This document shows, one piece after another, positions 43,830 through 52,155 of a stretch of 64,000 nucleotides of DNA. The position numbers were made by a program, and so were the translations under genes. Source of the stretch: Mycolicibacterium doricum (GTDB lineage Bacteria > Actinomycetota > Actinomycetes > Mycobacteriales > Mycobacteriaceae); the NCBI RefSeq assembly GCF_010728155.1, contig NZ_AP022605.1:3100001-3164000 (forward strand), given 5' to 3'. The notes beneath the pieces were generated by a model. That model saw only the letters and a program-made list of their open reading frames with translations, did no database searches and had not been told where the DNA came from. The stretch's first letter is position 1. Every line of letters starts with the position of its first letter.

Positions 43830-44047
43830 CAGTGCCCCTGTCAGGAAACTGGCGTGGCCGCAGCGGACGTACGCCGATTGGCGTCCCCAGTTGGCCTCGG
43901 GCTTCTTCGAGGTGGTCGATGATGTCTCTCGATCGATCTTGGGATTGCGAAATTCCCGACTTCCACCTTCCACTGCTCGCCCGTGTACGAGTTTCGATGA
44001 CCCGAGCCCGGTTGGAACTCCGAACGAGGGTCAGTATTCCGCTCTGG
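43801..44047 (+). pseudogene. Possible displaced 5' fragment of the helicase-nuclease gene
   Basis: A plus-strand frame (PQRTYADWRPQLASGFFEVV ... NEGQYSAL) runs into the IS1380 copy D at 44048. If the segment between the two IS1380 copies is flipped back, this frame joins the helicase frame at 40299 in phase, giving QYSAL-VWLLTVASWNEAE. No 4-bp duplication flanks this junction and no Walker A motif appears, so some DNA has probably been lost. Which of the overlapping frames is coding is uncertain. Confidence 0.4.
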
Positions 44048-45762
44048 CCTCAGAATTTCACGGTAGGCCGGGTTGGACGGTGGCGGTTGCTGACCGGCCG
44101 TCTTGATCTTGATTTCATGGTTCCGGGTATGTCTCGGCGCCGCGTGTCGTGCGGTGGCGCCGGGTTCCACGGTCCCGGTGGGTGGTTCGCTCCTTACTTT
44201 GGGGTCGTCACTTTGGGGTCGTCGTGACAACGGCGCGGTGCGTCAGGGGATGGCCAGGACGCGGTTGAACGCGTCGGCGAATTCCTGCGCCCAGGGCCAG
44301 GTTTCGGGGATCCGCAGGATCAGTTTGCGGGAGTGGGAGACGAGCCGGGCGGCGGCGTGCAGTAGCCGGTAACGCAGCGTGTGCGGCTCGGCCTTGGCCA
44401 GCGGCCCGTCGAGGAGCAGCAGCCGGGTCCAGCACAGCAGGTCGATCGCGATGGCGGCGGCGGTGACCCAGGCGGTGTTGATGGCGAATGACGCCGACGG
44501 CCACCTGGCGAGACCGGTCGCCTTGCCGTTGCGGATGAACCCCTCGACGCGGGCGTGCACCCGGTGGCGGGCCTCGAGCCGCTGCACCTGCCCGCCGCGG
44601 GTGGCCGTGGCGGTCACCTGGTAGCGGTATCCGTTGAGTTGTTCGAACAGCGACAGTTGGGTGCCGTGCTCGATCTTCTCCCGCCGCACCAGGATCCGCA
44701 TGTCGGTGGGCCAGCCATCCAACCGGTCCCCGCCGGCGGAGTCCCGCAGCAGCCCGGTCAGCTCGGCCACCTGGGCGTCCTCGCGCGGATCGCCGGCCGG
44801 GTCGAGCGCCGGTGACCACACATCCTCGGGGGTGTGGCCGATCGCGGTGCGGGCCCGCTCGTCCAGATCGAACCCGACCGAATAGGCCACCGACCAGCCC
44901 GGCCGGTTGTTCAGCGCGGTGAGGTGCTCGATGACGGCGTGGCTGGACCCGGCGCCGTCGATGGTGACCAGCAGGTTGGGCCGCCACCGCGCCGGGGATT
45001 GCGGCGACCGCGGCGTCGATGATCGCGACGTGGTCTTCGGCGGTGTTCGACCCGGCGTTTCCCTTCCGCGCGATGATCGCCAGCAGTTCCCCGGTGTTGT
45101 CACACCACGCCGTCAACGGGTGGAAACCGTAGCCACCCTTGAAGTTCCCGGCCGCGCACTCCTTGTCCGAGTGCGCGGTGACCAGGGTGGCGTCGATGCG
45201 GATCACGATCACCGGCCCCAGATCCCCGTAGCAGGTGCGCGCGGGCGGGATCCGGCCGTGCCGTGCCGCGATCAGCTCCCACACCCGTTCCCGGGTCTTG
45301 TTGCGCGCCGTCGCGATCCGCGCCAGCGCCGCGTGGTCGAGTTCGTTCAGCGACCGCCACATCGTCGGGATCGACGCGACCGGCCCGAACAGTCGCCCCT
45401 GATCCCGCAGCACCGCGGACCCGGCCAGGTTCTCCGCGCCGCCGGCGATCGCGACCGCCACGTCGCGCCACACCGCGCCCCGGTCGTGGGTCACCTCCGG
45501 CCGCGACACCGCCGCCGACAACGCCTCGGTAAGTCCGGTCGCGTCGGCGAGCATCCGCGGGATCACGTTCCCGGCATGCCCGACCACATCGCCGCCGCGC
45601 ACCTCCACACGCAGACTCTTCGACCAATCACTGTTATCGTGCATCTGTCAGGTGCGCTCCCTTCTCGGATAGCTACGGCATGGAAACCATGATTATCCTT
45701 GAGGCAGCGCACCTTTCACATTCACGACACCCATCGACTGCCAATTACGTGAAAGATCCAGG
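44048..45762 (-). mobile_element. IS1380-family element, copy D
   Basis: A 1715-bp element, inverted relative to copy C and with the same ends. It carries a duplicated 14-bp stretch after the transposase stop (CTTTGGGGTCGTCA-type, near 44201-44225) absent from copy C. Right flank starts TGGA. Confidence 0.88.
44243..45644 (-). pseudogene. IS1380-family transposase, frameshifted (copy D)
   Basis: The better-preserved copy: the frame is intact from MHDNSDWSKSL through DAAVAAIPGA, then a single break near 44995 moves the remaining 250 residues (RWRPNLLVTIDGAGSSH to NRVLAIP) into another frame. Because copy C has the same bases there, the break predates the duplication or is a recoding site; a 2-bp loss in a GC-alternating run is the simplest reading. 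Confidence 0.82.
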
Positions 45763-46044
45763 TGGACGGCGCGATACCCGGGCGCGGAATGGGATGTCAG
45801 CGGCGCGAGTGAACAATCCGCTCGCGACCAACTGGGCCTCGAACTGCGTAAGCGGATGAACGGCGCTGTCGACAACGATTGGCAGACCGTCGCGCTCCGG
45901 GAGCACTTTGCTCAAGGGCCAATCGCCGGTGTTTACGAGTTGGACCCCGAAACCACAGCGAGAATCCACAACCCGCCGAATTTTGGCGCGCTGGAGGCGG
46001 CGTTGGCGGCAATCCATCAGCGCCGCATTCGGCCGGATATGTAG
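45763..46044 (+). pseudogene. 3' part of the split unknown gene
   Basis: Read from the IS end, with the TGGA duplication counted once, it continues the fragment at 41992-42109: SW-TARYPGAEWDVSGASEQ ... HQRRIRPDM. No start codon of its own is needed until Met at 45856. It is the counterpart that proves the inversion of 41992-44047. Confidence 0.75.
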
Positions 46045-46453
46045 TGGCCGCTGCAAATTCCGCCGCCTTGAGTGACGCTCACCGGCACCTGGCTTCGATC
46101 GCGAATATCAACGTCACTGACCTCGGCTTGCGCCGTGTCCATCGGGACTATGTCGCTGGTCGGTTGGGTGCGCCCCTATCTCGCGATCGGCATCACGCCG
46201 ACGAACACCACATAGTCACCAGCCAAGCCGCGACTCCACAACACAGCGAGATCGTCGACGGATAAGGATCGCACCGGCACCTTCCACATTTTAGATTTAG
46301 AGCCGTTCGATCCCGTGATTTCTTCGCGCCGGGCCGGGGCACTGTCCGGGTTCTGGTCGATCAGTTCGAGCACGTCGCAGATTGCGTCCCAGGTCTCATC
46401 GTCGGCAGATTGACATTCCCCCGAGACCGTGGAGGCATCAGCTATAAGGGGTA

Positions 46454-46747
46454 GTGATGTCAGAGAAGCGGAAGAAGTACGACCGGGAGTTCCGTGAGGG
46501 GGCTGTTCGGATCGTGCGTGAGACGGGTAAGTCGATCGCGGCGGTGGCGCGGGACCTGGGGGTCCACGAGGGCACGTTGGGCAATTGGGTGGCCCAGGAC
46601 CGCGAGGCCCGCGAGGGCCGGGCTGAGTTGTCCCGCGACGATGTCGAGGAGCTCAAACGCCTGCGCAGCGAGAACGCCGAGCTGCGGATGGAGCGCGATG
46701 TCCTCAAGCGATCAGTGGTCCTGTGGGTGAAGGAGGCGACGAAGTGA
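46454..46747 (+). CDS. IS3-family transposase OrfA (copy B)
   Basis: A 97-residue DNA-binding OrfA with an HTH_Tnp_1-type domain and a C-terminal coiled coil (ELKRLRSENAELRMERDVLKR). AGGGGT lies before ATG 46454. Identical to copy A. Confidence 0.92.
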   Translation: MMSEKRKKYDREFREGAVRIVRETGKSIAAVARDLGVHEGTLGNWVAQDREAREGRAELSRDDVEELKRLRSENAELRMERDVLKRSVVLWVKEATK

Positions 46748-47679
46748 GCGTGGCACGTTTCATCGCCGACCAGAGGACCAAATATCGAGTGCCGCATACG
46801 ATCACATGTGTGCTGTTGGGTGTCAGCGTGTCGTGGTTCTACAAGTGGATCACCCGTGCTGAATCCGCCGATGGGTTGCACACCGACACCGATCGGCGCC
46901 GCGCGCGCCTCGATACGGCAGTGGCGGCGGCGTTCACCGCGGCCAAGGGGCTGCATGGGTCGCCGCGGCTGATCGCTGATCTACGTGATCTGGGTTGGGA
47001 GGTGTCGGAGAAGACGGTGGCCCACTCGATGCGCCGCCAGGGTTTGGTGGCGCGCCAGATCAAGCGCCGTAACGGGCTCACCAAGCAGGACAAGACGGCA
47101 CCGAAGTTCCCTGACCTGGTCCAACGAGATTTCTCCGCGGCGGCGCCGGACCGGAAGTGGGTCGGTGACATGACCGAGATCCCCACTGAGTGCGGGCAGA
47201 AACTGTATTTGGCGACCGTGCTGGACCTCTATAGCCGCCGGCTGCTGGGGGCGGCGATGGGCCTGCATCCGGATGCCGACTTGGCGTGTGCGGCGATCAA
47301 GATGGCCGTGGCCGCGCGCGGCGGCCGCCAGGTGATCTGGCGCGATGAGCAGTCCGAGCGGGTGATATTCCACACCGACCGCGGCAGCACCTATACCGCA
47401 CACGCGTTCACCACGCTGTGCCGGCAGTTGGGGATTCGGCAGTCGATGGGCCGGGTCGGGTCGTGTTTCGACAATGCCGCAGCGGAGGCGTTCTTCTCCT
47501 CGCTGGAATGGGAAGTGCTGTCGCGCAATCGTTTCCGTGATACCATTCATGCGCAGGCTGCGGTTATCGACTGGTGCTACACCTTCTACAATCACCAACG
47601 CCGGCACAGTGCCGCCGATGGGCTCTCGCCCGTCAACTACGAGATCAGGGAATCCAAGACCAAGCCGGAAGCGGCATAG
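46744..47679 (+). CDS. IS3-family transposase OrfB (copy B)
   Basis: A 311-residue DDE transposase. After the N-terminal HTH_21 region (KGLHGSPRLIADLRDLGWEVSEKT) the rve domain shows DMTEI (Asp), FHTDRGSTY (Asp) and NAAAEAFFSSLEWE (Glu), then YNHQRRHSAADGLSPVNYE. GTG 46744 overlaps the OrfA stop as GTGA; a fused OrfAB by frameshifting, usual in this family, is also possible. Confidence 0.92.
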   Translation: MSVARFIADQRTKYRVPHTITCVLLGVSVSWFYKWITRAESADGLHTDTDRRRARLDTAVAAAFTAAKGLHGSPRLIADLRDLGWEVSEKTVAHSMRRQGLVARQIKRRNGLTKQDKTAPKFPDLVQRDFSAAAPDRKWVGDMTEIPTECGQKLYLATVLDLYSRRLLGAAMGLHPDADLACAAIKMAVAARGGRQVIWRDEQSERVIFHTDRGSTYTAHAFTTLCRQLGIRQSMGRVGSCFDNAAAEAFFSSLEWEVLSRNRFRDTIHAQAAVIDWCYTFYNHQRRHSAADGLSPVNYEIRESKTKPEAA

Positions 47680-47765
47680 GAAACCCTCCACGATTTCGGG
47701 GGAACCACAGATTGCTCCAGCGCATCGAGCTGCGCAGCAGCTTCGGGTGCGTACTCGATGCCCAC

Positions 47766-48002
47766 TTACCGGCGCCGCTTATACGTGCGTTTCACAGCAG
47801 TGGACGGGTCGTCGACGAACTCCTCGATACGCGCACGGTCGGCAACCGGGAGCGCCAGATAGCTCGCCTGGGCCGCCGACATGACCACGGCCGGTTCCAA
47901 CACCAGCACCCCGCCCGGTTCCTCGCGGAGCAAATAGGTCGAGTCCGGGTGGCCCGCCAGCGTGACACGACCGCGGCTGTCAGTGCGGATCATCTCACTC
48001 AT
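47766..48002 (-). CDS. AbrB/SpoVT-type antitoxin (now without intact toxin)
   Basis: A 78-residue protein with an N-terminal swapped-hairpin AbrB pattern: MIRTDSRGRVTLAGHPDSTYLLREEPGGVLVLEPA, then a helical tail (AQASYLALPVADRARIEEFVDD). TAA is followed directly by the toxin GTG. Because the toxin is broken by IS3 copy B, this is now an orphan antitoxin. The next 258 bp (48003-48260) show nothing I can support. Confidence 0.7.
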   Translation of the reverse strand: MSEMIRTDSRGRVTLAGHPDSTYLLREEPGGVLVLEPAVVMSAAQASYLALPVADRARIEEFVDDPSTAVKRTYKRRR

Positions 48003-48260
48003 TCCACCACCTTACCCGATGGGGGTTGAACCCAACAAGGGTACGGCCCCTCGTGCTCGGTAACCGCGTATGGATCCTAGGCGCCAAGCTGCAGCACACT
48101 AAGCCCATCAATTGGTCCGAGCGACACATACACGATTCTGACCGAAGTACGTCCGAGACATGCTTGAATTTGGCGGCGAGGCCGTGGTGAGCGGCCATCG
48201 GTATCTGTCGGTGTCCACCATTAGTGTGTACGACAGCAACGGAGTGAGAGGACTGGGGGC

Positions 48261-49694
48261 TTGCACAAGGCGAAGGCGGCGTTTCGCTTCATCGATCTCT
48301 TCGCGGGTCTTGGTGGCTTCCACGTGGCGCTTCGTGACCTCGGGGGCGAAGGGGTGTTCGCCGCCGAGTGGGAACCGACACTTAACGCGCTTTACGCGAC
48401 AAATTTCGGTCTGGCAGCGTGGATGGACATCAACGAACTTGAATCCGCCACAACTATCAGGGCAGAAATTCCTGACCATGACGTTCTCACCGCTGGATTT
48501 CCCTGTCAGCCGTTCTCGAAAGCCGGCGAGCAATTGGGTTTCGAGCACACACTTCAGGGGCACCTATTCTTCCAAGTGCTGAAGATCCTCCGGGTCAAGC
48601 GCCCGCAGCGTTTCATCCTCGAAAACGTCCCGAATATTCTCTACCACCGCGGCGGGCACTCACTATCGAACGTCTACGTCTTCTTTGCGGACTACCACGA
48701 TGTCGACGAGGCTCTTCGCAACGTGATCTCGGGGTCTATGCAAGACAACTCAGACGTTCCACTCCCCGTAGTGCTGCAGGGCGAGGGGTTCCTTGCCACC
48801 GGGAAGATCGCCAACCTGGGAAACAAGCCGCTACATCCCGGTCGCAAACCGTTCGTCCCGATCGTCAACAGCGGTGAAGACGAGGATCCAAACACGAAAC
48901 TCGTCTACGACCTCTTCTCCCAGGGCGTATCGGACGATGTGACAGCTGGAGGCAGACTGCGTGGTCGCATTCTGACTGAACCTCTGTCACTTGTTGAGGC
49001 TGCCAGCCTCCTCGACCAACTTTCCTTCGACGCGTATCAGCCGGGTGTCGACAATTGGCAGGGCGAGCTGTGGTCGCAGGTCCAGGCGCGGGTGAACGCG
49101 ATCCAATCGATGCCTGACGGCTACCACCTGTATCGCCCAGCTGCGCCCCAGAGCGGGCCGGCTTCGCCGGTTCGCAGAGACTGTCCTTACGCCATCCCGG
49201 CGTACTTCCGGCTATGGGAGGCGTGCCTCTCCCGCCGTGTCCGCGGCCTATTCGTGACAGGTCGGCGTGATGCGTTGTGGTCGATGACCGACCTGGTGAC
49301 CAAACACCGCCAACGCCCAAACTTCTGGATCGGCATCCGCTATGGAAGTGGGGCTCCTGTCCAAGGGAAATTGGCGGATTTGCCCTTCATAGTCCCTGTG
49401 ACTCAAAAGCAAGTCAACAAGGGCGGAATTCGAGGAACCTGGGGGGCGAACAAGCCAGACGCGGGCCCTGACCAGTACCGCGGCGACGAATACGCCACCC
49501 GTTCCGTCTGCCAACTCAACCTGATGCGTTCCCTGAATGTCGTGCGTCGATGCGGATCCGGTTGTGGTCTTCACTTCGGTTCCGACCGCGCCCCAGGTGA
49601 AGTCACGGAGCGACGGCTGCCAACCGTCCCACGCTTCAACGACTGGTGCCACCGTCGTGTCTTCTGCACATCGGCAGAAAGCATTGAGAAGTAA
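48261..49694 (+). CDS. Chimeric protein: C5-cytosine methyltransferase N-terminal part plus unknown C-terminal region
   Basis: Residues 8-125 are a clear Dcm-type SAM domain: motif I FIDLFAGLGGFHVAL, Glu36 (motif II), catalytic Cys82 in AGFPCQPFSKAGEQLGF, motif VI ENVPN at 121-125. After about residue 132 the family pattern stops: no QxRxR motif VIII, no target-recognition region, no motif X. The remaining 345 residues (PVVLQGEGFLATGKIANLGN, GRLRGRILTEPLSLVEAASL, FDAYQPGVDNWQGELWSQVQ, FIVPVTQKQVNKGGIRGTWG) form one open frame I do not recognise. TTG 48261 is the likely start. It ends 9 bp before the right attachment site. Confidence 0.65.
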   Translation: MHKAKAAFRFIDLFAGLGGFHVALRDLGGEGVFAAEWEPTLNALYATNFGLAAWMDINELESATTIRAEIPDHDVLTAGFPCQPFSKAGEQLGFEHTLQGHLFFQVLKILRVKRPQRFILENVPNILYHRGGHSLSNVYVFFADYHDVDEALRNVISGSMQDNSDVPLPVVLQGEGFLATGKIANLGNKPLHPGRKPFVPIVNSGEDEDPNTKLVYDLFSQGVSDDVTAGGRLRGRILTEPLSLVEAASLLDQLSFDAYQPGVDNWQGELWSQVQARVNAIQSMPDGYHLYRPAAPQSGPASPVRRDCPYAIPAYFRLWEACLSRRVRGLFVTGRRDALWSMTDLVTKHRQRPNFWIGIRYGSGAPVQGKLADLPFIVPVTQKQVNKGGIRGTWGANKPDAGPDQYRGDEYATRSVCQLNLMRSLNVVRRCGSGCGLHFGSDRAPGEVTERRLPTVPRFNDWCHRRVFCTSAESIEK

Positions 49695-49702
49695 GAGTTC
49701 GC

Positions 49703-49745
49703 CCTAAAGCCGGTGTCGCAGGTTCGAATCCTGCCGGGGGCACTT
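49703..49745 (+). other. Right attachment site (displaced 3' end of tRNA-Arg)
   Basis: Exact 43-bp repeat of 33844-33886. The 5' half of a tRNA is missing here, so it is the original chromosomal 3' end pushed away by the insertion. The 145 bp after it hold no gene that I can support. Confidence 0.92.
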
Positions 49746-49890
49746 TGCGGGGTCGCGACGCCGAGACTGCATACAGGCGCGTTCGCCCGCCGATTCGTGA
49801 TCTGCGGCAGTCTCGCCGCGAACACTGAATCGGCGAAAGCGTTAGTGGCGGCGGTTGTTCACCATTCGAAAGCGCGGCTAGGGTGTTCGC

Positions 49891-50127
49891 GTGATCCGAT
49901 CCAAAATGCCGAAGACCGCGGCACTGGCAACCGGGGCGATGGCGTTTGGGATCGGCGTCGCCCTCGCCGGAGCCGCCCCCGCCTCCGCAGGACCGGATGT
50001 CTGCGTCAGCGGTCCGTATGGGTTCGCCTCCGCCTGTGTCGACGCGCCGCGATGGGACGAGTGGTATGACGGCGGACCGCGCGGCCGAGGCAACGGCCAC
50101 TGGAAGCACGGCCACCACAACCGCTGA
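49891..50127 (+). CDS. Small secreted His/Gly-rich protein
   Basis: A 78-residue protein from GTG 49891. A signal peptide (basic MIRSKMPK, hydrophobic Ala/Gly core) is likely cut after PASA. The mature part has two Cys (VCVSGPYGFASAC) and a C-terminus rich in Gly, Arg and His (GRGNGHWKHGHHNR), which could bind metal. Function unknown. It ends one base before the stop of the convergent ANTAR gene. Confidence 0.65.
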   Translation: MIRSKMPKTAALATGAMAFGIGVALAGAAPASAGPDVCVSGPYGFASACVDAPRWDEWYDGGPRGRGNGHWKHGHHNR

Positions 50128-50811
50128 TCAGCTGCGGGTGTCGATCACCTGCTGTGCAATCTCGGTGAGCTTCTTGTTACCGTCCTGTGACAGTCGGCGC
50201 ATCATCTCGAAGGCCTGGACGTCGTCGACCTTGTAGCGCTCCATGATGATGCCCTTGGCTTGGCCGATCCTGTCACGCGTGGAGAGCGCGGACCTCAACT
50301 GCTCCCCTTCACGGTGGGCGAGTAGCGCGGCGGCCGCGTGGGCGGCCAGCACCGTGCCGGTGGTTTCCGCGTCGGTGTCCCACACCCGGGGGCTGAACCC
50401 GAACAGGTTGAGTGCACCGGCGGTCCGGTCGGCGGTGTAGAGCTTGAACGACAGCCCGCTGAGGACCCCGACCTCCACGCACGCGGGGGCGTACTGCGGC
50501 CAACGCGTCTCTTCCCGGAAGTCGTCGGTGCGCACCACGACGTCTTGGAGCGCGGCCTGCACACACGGCCCTTCGTTGTACCTCATCTGCAGTTCGTCAA
50601 GTTGATGAGGTACGTCGGTGACCTGAGCCACGGATTCGAACGTGCCCCCGCGACCGACGAGCAGGATACCCGCCGCGTCGACGCCCGGGATGAGTTCCTT
50701 GGCCGCTGCCGTGACACTGGAGAGAATCTCGTCGAGGCCGCGAGGCGAGGCGAGGGTGCGCGCCAACTCCGCCATGCGCATGGCGAGGTCCTGGCTCTGC
50801 GGCATCGTCAT
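50128..50811 (-). CDS. GAF-ANTAR antitermination regulator (second copy)
   Basis: A 227-residue regulator with GAF domain (PGVDAAGILLVGRGGTFESVAQVTD) and C-terminal ANTAR (RSALSTRDRIGQAKGIIMERYKVDDVQAFEMMRRLSQDGNKK). Same architecture as the gene at 16870 but clearly divergent. ATG 50811 (MTMPQSQ) is preferred to a GTG further upstream. It is monocistronic and its RNA targets are unknown. Downstream of its promoter side, 50848-51121 holds no gene that I can support. Confidence 0.87.
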   Translation of the reverse strand: MTMPQSQDLAMRMAELARTLASPRGLDEILSSVTAAAKELIPGVDAAGILLVGRGGTFESVAQVTDVPHQLDELQMRYNEGPCVQAALQDVVVRTDDFREETRWPQYAPACVEVGVLSGLSFKLYTADRTAGALNLFGFSPRVWDTDAETTGTVLAAHAAAALLAHREGEQLRSALSTRDRIGQAKGIIMERYKVDDVQAFEMMRRLSQDGNKKLTEIAQQVIDTRS

Positions 50812-51121
50812 GCAGCCCAGTCTTCCCGATGTGGCTGCAACGCACACCGAATAGGTTTGTGATCCCTACGTCGGGGCATTTGTTGCCGCAGGCGGATGTG
50901 GCGGTCGACCACCACACCCGCTGAGGTCTCGTCGGTTCAGACCTCGAGCCGACGGGGCCGCCCCACCGTTGAGACCCACGGGCACCCCGTGCGCGCCCGG
51001 GATGGAACCCCCGCCCCGCCACTCCGGCGGCCGGCACATCACCAACCCTTCGCGCCCGTCCCCTTCACACCCGTCGAAGCCCCGGAACGTGCCCCTCTGT
51101 TCCGACACCGCCAAAAAAGGG

Positions 51122-51148
51122 CTAGCACTCTCATATGTCGAGTGCTAA
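51122..51148 (+). promoter_or_regulatory. CIRCE operator (HrcA binding site)
   Basis: CTAGCACTC, nine bases, GAGTGCTAA: the inverted repeat matches the CIRCE consensus TTAGCACTC-N9-GAGTGCTAA at all but one base. It is 71 bp upstream of the hsp20 start, placing this gene under the heat-shock repressor HrcA. Confidence 0.88.
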
Positions 51149-51219
51149 TCTGAGGGCGCACAGTGATTTGGCTGCCCGCCAGGGTGGCGGGCTTCGGATC
51201 GACGAGGAGGTGGATTGCT

Positions 51220-51669
51220 GTGCTTCGCTTTGATCCGTTCAGTGACCTAGATACCTTGACCCGGGGTTTGCTGAGCAGCCAGACCGGATCAAACCGCACT
51301 CCCAGGTTCATGCCGATGGACCTCTGCAAGATCGACGACCACTATGTGCTGACCGCCGACCTTCCCGGCGTCGACCCCGGTTCGGTCGACGTCAACGTCG
51401 ACAACGGCACGCTCACCATCTCGGCGCATCGCACGGCCCGATCCGATGACTCCGCGCAGTGGCTTGCCAACGAGCGGTTCTTCGGCAGCTACCGGCGGCA
51501 GTTGTCGCTCGGTGAGGGCGTCGACACGGCGGCGATCTCCGCGACCTACGAGAACGGCGTGCTCACCGTCACGATTCCGATGGCCGAACGCGCCAAACCG
51601 CGCAAGATCGACGTCGCCCATGGCGGCGGTCAGAAGTCCATCAAACCGACAACCGTCGACGCGGAGTAA
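51220..51669 (+). CDS. Hsp20/alpha-crystallin small heat-shock protein
   Basis: ATP-independent chaperone of 149 residues. The alpha-crystallin domain spans about residues 35-130 (DDHYVLTADLPGVDPGSVDVNVDNGTLTISAHR, then ATYENGVLTVTIPMAE), and the C-terminal tail is charged. GTG 51220 is chosen: GAGGAGG lies 10 bases upstream and LRFDPFSDLDTL is the family start. Controlled by the CIRCE element at 51122. Confidence 0.93.
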   Translation: MLRFDPFSDLDTLTRGLLSSQTGSNRTPRFMPMDLCKIDDHYVLTADLPGVDPGSVDVNVDNGTLTISAHRTARSDDSAQWLANERFFGSYRRQLSLGEGVDTAAISATYENGVLTVTIPMAERAKPRKIDVAHGGGQKSIKPTTVDAE

Positions 51670-51694
51670 CCGCGCGACCGGGGCGGCTCCCCGA

Positions 51695-51727
51695 GGCTGC
51701 GGGTGGATCAATGATCCACCCGCAGCC
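51695..51727. terminator. Bidirectional hairpin terminator
   Basis: A perfect 16-bp inverted repeat around one central base (GGCTGCGGGTGGATCA and its complement), midway between the convergent hsp20 and membrane-protein genes. Confidence 0.78.
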
Positions 51728-51735
51728 GTGTCGTC

Positions 51736-52155
51736 TCAGCGTGGGCGCCGCGACATCGCCGCGACCAGTGACCACACCGAACACAGCAGGGTGAGGACGG
51801 CGACGACCCCACCGACGTAGAGCCCGTAGCCGGGTTCCACCGGATCGTGGACGTTGATGCGGTAGTACCACGCCGTCATCCCGACGATCAGCAACGAAAG
51901 ACCCACGGCCGCAGTAGAAGCCGCCCGTTCGGACAGACCCCGGGCCGCCATCGCGCCGGCCACCACCAGTACGGACGCCAGCAGCACGATCAACTGCCCG
52001 GCACCGAAGCGGCTCGGAAGCACCAGGCTGCCGACTGTTCCGCCGATCGCGCTGGCATGTCCACCGCCGTCGGCGGCGGTGGTCAGCCACGGCAGCCACG
52101 CGCTGACGGCGAGCACCGCCGCGAACAGCGCGACGAGCCACCCCGGACGCAGCAT
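51736..52155 (-). CDS. Four-helix membrane protein, unknown function
   Basis: A 139-residue protein with four hydrophobic helices (GWLVALFAAVLAVSAWLPWL, LIVLLASVLVVAGAMAA, TAAVGLSLLIVGMTAWYY, YVGGVVAVLTLLCSVWSLVA) and a short extracytoplasmic loop after the first helix. This layout is common in mycobacterial conserved membrane proteins, none characterised to my knowledge. ATG 52155. Confidence 0.75.
   Translation of the reverse strand: MLRPGWLVALFAAVLAVSAWLPWLTTAADGGGHASAIGGTVGSLVLPSRFGAGQLIVLLASVLVVAGAMAARGLSERAASTAAVGLSLLIVGMTAWYYRINVHDPVEPGYGLYVGGVVAVLTLLCSVWSLVAAMSRRPR

Larger units (their letters stand above)
46411..47709 (+). mobile_element. IS3-family element, copy B (intact)
   Basis: 1299 bp, TG...CA termini with 25-bp imperfect inverted repeats, flanked by a 3-bp direct repeat GAT (46408-46410 and 47710-47712 read GAT in both). 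It carries intact OrfA and OrfB and is inserted inside the toxin gene. Confidence 0.92.
46176..47765 (-). pseudogene. Toxin of a toxin-antitoxin pair, interrupted by IS3 copy B
   Basis: The 5' piece (47710-47765, GTG start, MGIEYAPEAAAQLDALEQS) and the 3' piece (46176-46410, DDETWDAICDVLELID ... MWKVPVRSLSVDDLAVLW) rejoin into a 95-residue protein when the IS and one copy of the GAT duplication are removed (288 bp, in frame). The fold pattern resembles small RelE/ParE-like toxins of Actinobacteria. The GTG immediately follows the antitoxin stop. Confidence 0.75.
33844..49745. mobile_element. 15.9-kb genomic island integrated at tRNA-Arg(CCT)
   Basis: Bounded by the 43-bp repeats, with the integrase and excisionase-like genes at the left end. 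The cargo is a toxin/immunity pair, a helicase-nuclease, an operon of small unknown genes with a phosphoesterase, a toxin-antitoxin locus and a DNA-methyltransferase-like gene. Two IS3-family and two IS1380-family copies lie inside. Several cargo genes have visibly lower GC and less regular codon use than the flanking genes. It lacks evident conjugation or phage structural genes, so it is probably an integrative element relic rather than an autonomous one. Confidence 0.88.

Noticed and set aside
48657-49694. PIWI-like or other named defence domain in the second half of the chimeric methylase gene
   Set aside because: Considered because some prokaryotic PIWI islands carry cytosine methylases, but I could not match the characteristic C-terminal residues; left as unrecognised.
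49703-49775. Second tRNA-Arg gene
   Set aside because: Only the 3' half of the cloverleaf is present; the acceptor 5' strand and D arm are missing. It is the attachment-site duplicate.
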